A DNA stretch of 64,000 bases from Chlamydomonas sphaeroides. Lineage: Eukaryota > Chlorophyta > Chlorophyceae > Chlamydomonadales > Chlamydomonadaceae. The notes below the pieces were generated by a model that was given only the letters and a program-made list of their open reading frames with translations, was not told the DNA's origin and ran no database searches. This document shows positions 55,370-64,000 of this stretch, piece after piece (the stretch's first letter is position 1; every line of letters begins with the position of its first letter). The stretch spans positions 4,768-68,767 of the forward strand of contig BDDC01000189.1 of assembly GCA_001662425.1 (NCBI GenBank), written 5' to 3'. The position numbers and the translations under genes are program-made.

Positions 55370-58300
55370 TCAGTACGGCGCCAGCAGCATGTCGATGCGC
55401 CGCTGCAGGTCCTGGAACATGGTGGAGCGCTCCGACACCACGTGGCCCAGGCTGTTGTGATACCAGAGCTTGTCATACTGGATCTGGCGGCGCAGATCTG
55501 CGATCTCGTCCTTTATGCGCGCGATCTGGATCCGGTCCACCGCGCTCACCACCGGCGGTGGCGGTGCGGCCGAGTACGCCGACAGCGCGCGGTAAGAGCT
55601 GCCCGCGGGGACGCTGGCGGCGGCGGCGGCGCTGGCGCCGCCGGCGGCCGTGGCCGCTGCCGCCGCAATCCGATCCGCCGACATGTCGCGGCGCAGCTCC
55701 TGCAGCTGCCTTCGAATCTCGTACAGCTGCAGATCCAGCGTGGAGTCCAAGTGCCGGATTTCGGATGCCAGCGGCGAAGGCCCGCCAGCGGTGGCCGAGC
55801 CGTACGCCGGCGGCGGCGTCGCGGGGTAGCCGTACCCCGGCCGGGCCGTCGCCGCTGGCAGCGGAGACGCGGCGGCGCCATCGACGAAGAGGGCACGCGC
55901 GGCGGTGCTTGCCTGCGGCGGCGGCGCCGCCTCGGGTACGGCGGTGGCGCTCAGCCGGTCAGCCACTCGGCTGTACGAGTCGAGGGTGCTGGCGAGGGCC
56001 CGGTTGACGGCCTTAAGCTTCTCCACCTCGGCCAGCAGCAGCGAATCCAGCGAAGCCGCCGCCGATGGCCCGGCCGGCAGCGGCGGCGGCGCCGCCGCCG
56101 GCGACAGCGCCGCCCCGTACCTCGCAGCCGCCGCCACGGCCGCGGCGGCCTGGTACGTCTCCGGTGGCGCCGCTGGCATGCCCAGCGTCGCCGTTGCCGC
56201 CGGCGCCGGCGCACGCCGGATCGTCGCCGGCGCGCCCTCTGCGCCGGCGCCGTACCCACGGCCGTACGGCACATCGCTGCCGTACGGCTGCGCGATGCCC
56301 TGGTAGATGGGCGTGGCGGGGGTGGCGGGGAAGCCCGACGGCACGCCCTCTGCCAGCTTCACCGGCGTGCCCATCGGCGTCCCCACCACCGGCACCTCAG
56401 GCTCCATCTCCGCCTCCGCCGGCGTGATCTCGACGCCGTCCCCGGCGGCGGCGCCGCCCGCAGCCGCCGCCGCGGGAAAGCCGCGGAACGACGACACAGC
56501 CTCCTCGTGGCTGACCGCGTCGGCCAGCGGCGCCGACGGCTCGACGGCGGCGGCATCGCCGCCAGGCTGCTGCTGTTGCGGGAAGTGGGCCGACAGCTCA
56601 GCCAGGGCCTCGTCCACGGCAGCCTGCGCGGACCCGAACTGTCGGCAGTCGAGGAGGGCAGCAACGGGGCTAGGCTCAGGACATTCAAGGCCAGGGGCTG
56701 CGGGTGTGAGTGCTTAAGTGTCAAGTAGAGTAGAACCCCACACACGGCACAGCACGCCCCGTGTGTGCGTAGCACGGTGTGCCAGTGCACCGCCGCGTGC
56801 TCCGGGCAGACGTGGCGTCGCTTCTTCGTCAGCGCTCTAGCCTCGACCGCCAACCAGCCCCACCTGCTGCCGGTCTGCCGCCAGCTCCTGCTCAAACGCT
56901 TCCGCCTGCGCCGCCACCTGCTCCTCATTGCCGCGCTCCGCCTCCGCCTCGTTCGCCGCCGCCGCCGCGGCGGCGGCAGCTGGCAGCGCCGCGGGCTGGC
57001 CGGCACCGCCGCCGGCAGCGGCTTCGTTCGGCTGTAGCTCGTCGAGTAGGGCCTGCACCGCCGCCTCCGCCCTGTCTAGCCTGGCGGCAGCGCTGCGAGG
57101 AGAACCTCCAGCGACCGCCACGGGCCGCGGCTCCACCGCCGACGTGACGGCAGGAGCGGCGGAGTACGGACGCGGACGGTACGCCGCCGCCGCCGCCGCC
57201 GCCGCGTACGCGGCAGCGTCAAGCTGCACGGGCCAGGCCCGCCGCCTGGCGTCGGCGGCGGCTGCAGCCGCCTCCGCGGCCTCGGCCTCCGCCTCGGCCT
57301 TGGCGGCCGCAGCCGTCGCAGCAGAGGCCTCGGCCGCCGCTGCCGCTGCCGCGGCGGCCGCCGCGGACGCTGCGGCGGCCGCGTCCAGGCCGCCGCCGCT
57401 GGCGCCGCTGCGCGCCTGCCGCAGCAAGTACGGGTCCACGGCGCCGATGTCGTACCGCTTGCGGCCGAGCAATGTACGGCAGATCCGTACCATGTCGGCC
57501 AGCTCGCTGCGCAGGCGGTAGTTCTCGCCGCTCAGCCTGCGGGCCAGGCGGCGCAGGGGTGCGTCAGCGGCTGGTCAGCGCCTCGGCGGGCAGCGGCGCC
57601 AGGCGGCAGTGCAGCCCATGCAGGGCGGCATCAGGTGCTGGTCGCAGCGGCACTTTCTCCACTCTGGCTCTTCCCTCCCACCTCATTGCCAGCCCCACGT
57701 GTCGAACCGGCCACGTGTCGCCCACGCATGAAGAGATGGCCATCCATCGTCGCCCGGTGCCCCATGGTCCTACGTACATCCCTTGACCACCAACCCTCAC
57801 CTGAGCACGCGCTCCTTCTTGGCGAGCTCCGCCGCCCTGCCCTCCGCCTCCGCCAGCGCCTCCGCCTGTGACGCCAGCTGCGCCAGAGCGGCCTCCTCCT
57901 CCAGGCCGCCGGCCAGCGAGGCGGCCTCGCGCGTCCAGGCCGCCACCTTGCGCGACAGCGCCTGGGGTGGGGTTGCGAATCGGAGGCGGGCAAGGAGCGG
58001 GGTTGGGGGCTGGGGCGGGGATGGGAAGGAGTCCCTGGTGGCAACGAGGCAACCACGCTGGTCGCATGCAGGTGGGCAGGTGGTCGAGGGGATCCAGTGG
58101 CGGGGTAGCTGGTAGCTCAGCCTGCGGGCACACCTTGAGGTCGTCTTGGGTGGCGTCCACCTGGGGTGGAGAGAGGCGGCAGGAGCAGCGAGCAGGGTTG
58201 GCGGTGGAGCAGCAGGCTGGGAGCCATCCTTGCGGGGCTTCACGACGGCACTCCCCTCAGCAGGACGTGCCACTGAGCGCGAGCAGGCGCGCGGCTGCCG

Positions 58301-58728
58301 CGCCTGCGCCTGGCGCCGGGGCGGGAAGCAGCCCAGCTACCGGGGGCTGCCCTGCTACCCCCTGCTCACCCTGCTCAGCATGTCCTGCAGGACCTCTCGC
58401 TGCGCCTCTGCCGCTGCCGCTCGAGCCACGGCGTTGGCGCTAGCAGCTCGGACGCGTCGGGGCGACGCGCTGCGGCCTCGGCGTCGCCGCGGGCTCGCGG
58501 ATGGAGGAGCGCCTGGACCGAGCCCCGCAAACGGATATTTTCGCAGCGACTGGCGCCAGCCCTCATCAGGATAGACCGAGTAGTCGCCGCGGTACCTGCA
58601 CATGTGGCGCGCGAGGCTGTGAGGCGACATGCGAGGGCATCCGAACCCAGAACCACGTACCCGCTCCACGGCGAGCCGATAGTGCGTCCGACATTGCTGC
58701 CAAAGCCAGGCCATTTTTGGTTGCTCAT
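55370..58728 (-). CDS. Ala-rich coiled-coil protein, 807 aa, family not recognised
   Basis: Six exons join in phase: 58661-58728, 58370-58595, 58134-58160 (27 nt), 57801-57961, 56864-57536 and 55370-56638. The N-terminus (MSNQKWPGFGSNVGRTIG, then YRGDYSVYPDEGW) is followed by an Arg/Ser-rich patch, then coiled-coil stretches (LAQLASQAEALAEAEGRAAE; LSGENYRLRSELADMVRICR), a long poly-Ala segment, a disordered Pro/Ala region and a second conserved-looking coiled coil at the C-terminus (IARIKDEIADLRRQIQYDKL, ending RIDMLLAPY). The architecture suggests a structural, perhaps cytoskeletal or basal-body protein, but that is only inference. The start is supported by a 65-nt intron with good sites after residue 22. 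It shares a short divergent spacer with the 59268 gene. Confidence 0.75.
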
Positions 58729-59267
58729 CTCGTGTTTCGGCGTTCTGCTGCCTTGGCGGTTACCTCAACATGTGCAATCCGTGCTTCGGTTCAACGGACA
58801 CCTTCGTGTGCTCAGAGGGTGTAAATAACTTCAACGCGTGCGTAGCTACGTGACCAGAGTATGTGGATGCGACATGTCGCGAAGACCAAAACTGTCGACT
58901 TCGGCCCATGCGGACCAGTTACTGAAACGCGATACCAGAACCAGGTACACACAGCTCTCCAGAGTTCGACTACATACATACACCGTCAAACGGTTCATTG
59001 AGCCAGGCTCGTTGTGCACTTGCGTAGCGCTGTTGCTGACCGCAAGCCGAGCGGCGTACCACTGCCCAAGGGCATGTGTGTTGCCAACAGACTGTTGTGC
59101 ACCATGATGGAGCAGGGCGACAGTAGCAAGGCTAGGTTGGTCAGAGTTTGACTTTGCCGTTGTCCGCCGACTGCAGCTGCGCATCTGCGCAGCCAGTGCG
59201 AGCAGCGAAGTAGCGGGCCACGAGAGCTACCTCGTGATCCGCTCGGAACTTCACGCGCGACCGCGGA
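58729..59267. promoter_or_regulatory. Divergent spacer between two coiled-coil/disordered-protein genes
   Basis: 539 bp between head-to-head start codons, clearly less GC-rich than either gene. No TATA box or recognisable motif. Presumed to hold both promoters. Confidence 0.45.
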
Positions 59268-62200
59268 ATGACTCGAGGGGACCGGGACCTTGCGGCGCTG
59301 CAGAGTGTGTTGCAGGCCTACAGTGCACGCAAGGTTGGTGCTCATAAGGAGGCACAAGCTGGGGTCAAAGCATGCCAGGGACGGCAGGTGCCTGCGCACG
59401 CCCGCCAGGGACGGGAGTTCCAGTGGTGTCTATAGCAGGATTAAGAAGTCCATGCAAAGCCGTCCCGCACCCGCGTGCACCCCTCAACGCATGGCCCTGG
59501 CCGTGTCCACAGGCGTCAGCGCATCGGCATCAGCATGGGACAGCGCAGCGGCAGCGCTCGTCGCCCCTGGTATCCAAGCTCGCGGACGGCTTCGCCAGCG
59601 ACACCTCGAGCGAGCTGCCGCTGACCGACATTGCAAGCACACGTGCTGCCACGACTGCTGGCGCTCGCTCGCGCTCGCCCGTAGTCCGGGCAATGGACGC
59701 CCTGTTGCGCCGGCGCTCCCCATCGCCGCCAAACCGGCACCAACACCGCGGCGCAGCGCATGCCCGCGACCAGCGACACAGCCGCACCCCGCGCGGCGAC
59801 TGGGCCGACGACAGCGACGGCAGCAGCAGCGGCACGGAGGCGGCTGCCGCCGCGGCGCTAGAGCAGGCAGCGTCGGCGCTGCGAGGAGGCCGGCCGCCGG
59901 GCAGCGCCGCATGCCGGGCGGGATCCGTGCCTCGCACCGCCCGCCAACGCGCAACCGAGGCCGCCGCTGCTGCCGGCGTTCACATCCCCGCCCGTGCCCC
60001 TGGGGCGACCGCCATGAGGAGCCCTGCGGCCAAGCAAGGGCCGCCTGGCGGCGGCGCCGCTGCCTCGCGGTTGACGCCGGAGCGCCTTCACGTCGCTAGC
60101 CGGGCGCAGCAGACCGCCGTCCGGCTGCAGGCCGCGGCGTCGACACCTGCAAGCAGCACACGGGGCCGTGCCGCCGCTGGCGCCACCGCTGCCGCCAGGG
60201 CCGCAGCTGTCGGCTCGAGCAGCAGCAGCGACATCACGTTCAGCGCCCTGGGGGCTCCCCGTGGCGCCGCCAGCGCCCTGCGCCGCGGTGCCGCCGCCGC
60301 CAGAGACAGCAGCAGCAGCAGCGACGACGACCTGATGCCGGAGCCCTTCCCGCGCCGGTCGCCGGCGGCATCGCCGGCCGCACGTGCTATGGCGACGCCC
60401 CGGTGGTCGCCGCCACCGATGCCGCGATCGCCTCAGCCGCGGGCGTCACCTGCGACGCCAGCTCCGGCGCCGTCATCGCTTGGGAGGACGTCAGCCAGGA
60501 CGGCCGGGGCTTTAGGTGGCCATCAGACAACAATCGTAGAGCGGCGTAAGAGCGGCTGGGAGCGGCTAGCGGAGGCTGCAGCCAGGGCTGCCGGCGGCGG
60601 CGGCGCTCCTGCTGCCAGCGGGCGCGGTCGCAGCGCTAGCCCGCCGCGGCGGCGGCCGCCGCCGCCGTCCAGCGCCCGCACCGCTTTCACGCCGCACCCT
60701 GCGCCGTCGTCACACGCCTACGGCAGCACGATGTACGGCGGGTACGACAGCAGTACAGCGAGCGGCGACTCGGCAGACCGCGAGGAGGACCGTGTGATGG
60801 GCAGGGCCGCGAGGACGGTGAGGCGGGAGCTTGAGGGCGCTGCAGCAACTGCGCGCAAGCTGGCTCGCAGTCGCCGCCGGGCCGACGACGCCGTCGCTGC
60901 GGCTGCCGCCTGGCCACTGGCGGCGCGCCATTCCAACTCGTCCGACACGGAAACCGTCAGCACGACCATTGGCAGCCTGGCGCCGACCACCACAACGGCC
61001 GCCAACGGCTGCTTCCTCGCTGGTCTGGCAGCCGCCGCCGGCCTTACGCCGCCGCGCAGCAGCGGTGGTGGCGGCGGCGGCGCCGCTGGGGCTCGCGACC
61101 TCGCAAGCCGCACGGCTCGCGCCCAGGAGCTGCTGCAGCGGCTGACGCTCAGCAGTCAGCTGCTGCAAGGCCCGGGGCCTGGCCCTGACGCGCCGCCTCC
61201 GAACACGACGGAGCGGCGGCGGCAGGAGGCGACGGTGCGGGACCGCCAAGCTGTCGCTAGCCAGGAGCTCAGGCTCATGCGCCGAGCAGCCGGCCTGGGC
61301 GACGGCGGCGGCAAGGGCGCCGCCGCCGCTGCAGCGGCGGCGTCGTGGGGCGTGGGCGACGGCAGCGACGACAGCGACGCTGACGGCGGCAGCGTGCCGG
61401 ACGGGCTGTCTGGCCTGGTGTCGTACATGCGGGGCCGGGCTCATGGCGGCGGCGGCGCTGGCTTGTCCCGCCGTCGTGACGGGTCGCCGCACACGTACAA
61501 CAAACATCCCGCATCATCCTCGTCCTCGGGGTATGGATCGGACGACCCTTGGCAGATCGCACGGCAGCGGTTGGCGCCCGGCCAGCGGCACCGCCTGGTT
61601 CGGTCGCTGCGGAAGCTGCACGGCACCTACCCGGATCTGCTGTCTGACGGCCGACACATGAGGCAGCTGCGGCAGTTGGCCTCGTGGCTGACGGGGCTTG
61701 AGCCGCACCGCAGCGGCGGCGGAGCCACCGAGGCCGCGGTGGCGGAGCTACTGGCTGCGATTGGTGCTAGCCCCGGCGCCGCCGCAGCGTCGCGCCGCCG
61801 CCAAGGCCGGGGCCGCAGCCGGAGCCCGTCACGAGGCGCATCGCTGCGGGCCTTGGAGGCAGTGCTCCGTGGCCAGGACAGCAGCCCCAGCCCCGGTGGC
61901 GGCGGCTCCGCCAGCTCCTCCTACTCCTCCGACAGCAGCGGGCGTGGCCGCGCCGCTGCTGCCGGTGGCGGCAGTACCTCCAGCAGCTCCTCTGCCATGG
62001 CGCGCGCGGCGCAGGACCTGCTGCGGTCCGCAGGCCGGCGGCGCCGCAGCCCTGGCGGCGGCGGTGGCGGCCGAGCAGCGGCGGCCGCCCGCGGCTGGAG
62101 CAGCAGCGGCGGCGGCAGCAGTGTCAGCCTCAGCTCCGGCCTCGTCTTGGAGGCAGTGGTCGACTCAGCGCTGCGGGGACAGCGGGGCCGGTCGGCTGGA

Positions 62201-64000
62201 GACAAGGCCCTGGCGGCGGCGTTGGCGGCAGCGGAGGAGGCGAGGGTGAGGCCGCCAAGGCGGCGCGCGCCCGGCGCTGCCCGGCGCTAAGCCCGGCGGT
62301 GCCGGGCCCCTCGGGCGCCGGGGCTCGCCACCACGCGGGGTGGCGGCCTGGCGCCGGCGCGCTTCCCGCTCTCCGCCGCGTCGTTTGCATGTGGCCGTCG
62401 GGCTGCATGGCGGCGCGCCCAGCACGCAGCATTGTGCACCCAGCAACCGGCACTCAGCCTGCCCCGCGCCCCGACCGCCGCTGCGCAGGGGAGCCCACGG
62501 CCGCGGCAGCAGCACGGCGGCGCGGCGTCCGGTGCGGGGCGCGGCAGTGCGGGGGCTGAGGGCAGCGACGGACGCGATAGGGCCGTGGAGGAGCGGCAGC
62601 GGCGGCCGCACGTCACCGCGGGGCGCGAGCAGGTGGCGCAGTCATCTGCGCTGCACTGGTTTCCGGAGCAGGAGGTACGCGCTGGGCCCAGCTGTCCTGC
62701 TCAGCAGCTGCATGTTAAGGTGGGCTGTTGGAATGGCCTTGCGGCACGGTGCATCACAGAGCCAAGCCCCTGGCTGCCGTACACTGACTTGCGTGCTGCT
62801 GCCGCCGCCGTGTGCAACCGCCATAGGTACCTCAGCGCCCAGCCTCGCCAGCGTATGCGCCCATGGCCGTACCGGCAGCGCCGCCAGAGGCGCCAGCTCC
62901 CCGCCCAACGAGCCCTCCGCCGGCTGCTGCTCCAGCCCGGCCAACTGCCCGCGCCGCCGCCAGCGCCAACTCTCCCATCGTCACTCGGCATGACGCACTC
63001 GCCGCTGACGCCGGCTATAACAGCAGCGCCGCCGCCGCTGTCCAGCCCGGCGGCGACGCCGCCAGCGCCATCGCAGACATGCGGGCTGCCCTGGCGTCGC
63101 TGGAGCGGCGGCTGCTGGCGGAGGGCATCCAGGACGCGCTTGCAGACACGGCCGTCGCCGCGGCGGCGGCGGCGGATGCCGCCAGCGCCGCCGTCGCACG
63201 AGTCGCCGCCTGGCGCGCAGGCGGCACCATGCTGCCAGCGACCGAGCCGACGCCGGCCCCTCAGGCCGCCACCACATCTCCGGCACGGACTGCAGCGGCG
63301 GCAAGACAGCCATCGCGCGGCCGCTCCGATGCGGCCTCCGCCGCCAATGACTCGCCGCCAGGGGATGCGTCGGCCTCCCGCTCGCCGCCGCGGTCCGTGG
63401 CTGCCGCCCCCGTCTCCCGCGGCCCCTCGCGCTCGCGGCCTCCGACGCCGTCGCGGGCCTCCAGCCCGGCCCAGCTTCAGCCACGTTCCAAGGCCAAGGA
63501 GAGCCCGTCTAGGTCCCCGTCTCGTAGCTCAAAAGGCCCTGCGCCGCACTCGCCGCCCGCCTCCAGCCGAGCATCACAGGGCGCCCGCTCCGGGGCCGGC
63601 GCCGCGCGGGCCGCTGCCTCGCCGCCGCGCCCCGCTTGCCACCTGAGCCGCAGCGTTGCGGAGGGACTGGTTTCCGGCCCGGACTGCTCCCGAGGCGCAT
63701 CAAGTGATGGCAGCGGCGCGGGCCCTGCTTCCCGCTCCAGCTCTGGCTACCCGTCCCGGGCGCCGTCCGGCGACGGCAGCACGCGAGGCGGGGCCGCAGG
63801 TTGGGGCTCGGGCCCGGACTCAGGCCGGGCATCTCGTCCCCGGTCCGGAGATGGCGGCGTATCTGCTGGCGCCGGTGCCGGTCCTGACGCTCACTCCTCA
63901 AGGCATGTTGAGTATGATTCGGTGGCCGACCCCAGAGGAGGCGCAGCGTCGGCAGCCCCTCTGCCGGCCGCTGGCTGGGCGGAAGACGAAGGAGCCGAGG
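59268..64000 (+). CDS. Giant Ser/Arg/Ala-rich disordered protein, partial (runs off the window)
   Basis: Exons 59268-59333 (MTRGDRDLAALQSVLQAYSA), 59513-62245, 62489-62674 and 62827 to the window end all join in phase 0, giving about 1386 residues so far. Composition is dominated by Ala, Ser, Gly, Arg and Pro, with SRSP/RRRSPSPP patches and acidic Ser runs (SSSSDDD) that look like kinase targets. One ordered island lies near 61530-61740: DPWQIARQRLAPGQRHRLVR, then LRKLHGTYPDLLSDG and RQLRQLASWLTGLEP. A short helix follows near 63090 (ALASLERRLLAEGIQDALAD). I do not recognise the family. The frame 62827 onward has no early Met, so it is easy to miss; the acceptor at 62826 and the phase link it to this gene. 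Confidence 0.7.

Noticed and set aside
55115..56728. 537-aa plus-strand ORF rich in Arg
   Set aside because: It is the antisense shadow of the minus-strand coiled-coil gene, whose six exons join in phase and read as normal protein.
59372..62290. 972-aa ORF taken as a complete gene from its first Met to its stop
   Set aside because: The first part has no protein character. An upstream exon (59268-59333) and the acceptor at 59512 join in phase, and a GTGAGG donor at 62246 leads in phase to further exons, so neither end of the ORF is the real end.

Overview
This is a eukaryotic nuclear window of very high GC. The genes are broken by many short introns, mostly GT-AG, and minisatellites are common. 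A gametolysin-type (peptidase M11) metalloproteinase pair, an h-type thioredoxin that closely resembles the Chlamydomonas protein, Ala/Gly/Ser/Arg-rich proteins and Pro-rich 'hydroxyproline-rich' stalks all point to a chlamydomonadalean (volvocine-like) green alga. Most long ORFs here are GC-driven shadows. The real genes had to be read as chains of exons with matching splice phases.

Layout, left to right: (1) about 589-10368 (+), a lectin receptor-like kinase with a C-type-lectin-like region, a jacalin-like lectin domain, a Pro-rich hinge, a TM helix and a non-RD kinase domain. It carries an apparent frameshift at the TM helix. (2) 11892-12892 (-), an h-type thioredoxin of 113 aa with a 24-nt microexon. 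(3) 13353-15974 (-), a PHD-type zinc finger plus GNAT acetyltransferase. (4) 16470-21377 (+), an OTU-family cysteine protease with duplicated exon fragments in two introns. (5) 22039-24022 (-), an ABITRAM/FAM206 (Simiate) homologue. (6) 24560-31041 (-) and 32482-39107 (+), a divergent pair of secreted gametolysin-like proteases of 854 and 822 aa, each ending in two PAN/apple-like modules; both have Met where the first zinc-ligand His (Gln in gametolysin) should be. (7) about 40641-41419, a TATA box and a tentative tiny membrane-protein gene. (8) 42320-50891 (-), exocyst subunit SEC3 in about 25 exons. (9) 51164-53501 (+), an unrecognised organelle-targeted or tail-anchored protein, with a 363-nt assembly gap in its last intron. 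(10) 55370-58728 (-), an 807-aa Ala-rich coiled-coil protein. (11) 59268 to beyond 64000 (+), a very large Ser/Arg/Ala-rich disordered protein that runs off the window.

The gene models for thioredoxin, ABITRAM, both proteases, the coiled-coil gene and the large terminal gene keep phase at every junction, which is strong support without any database search. Three gene pairs start head to head: the two proteases, SEC3 with the 51164 gene (272 bp apart), and the 58728/59268 pair (539 bp apart). The kinase and both proteases also use GC-AG introns unusually often. The most interesting items are the Met-ligand M11 pair with its PAN tail, the non-RD dual-lectin kinase, and the exon-fragment duplications in the OTU gene.
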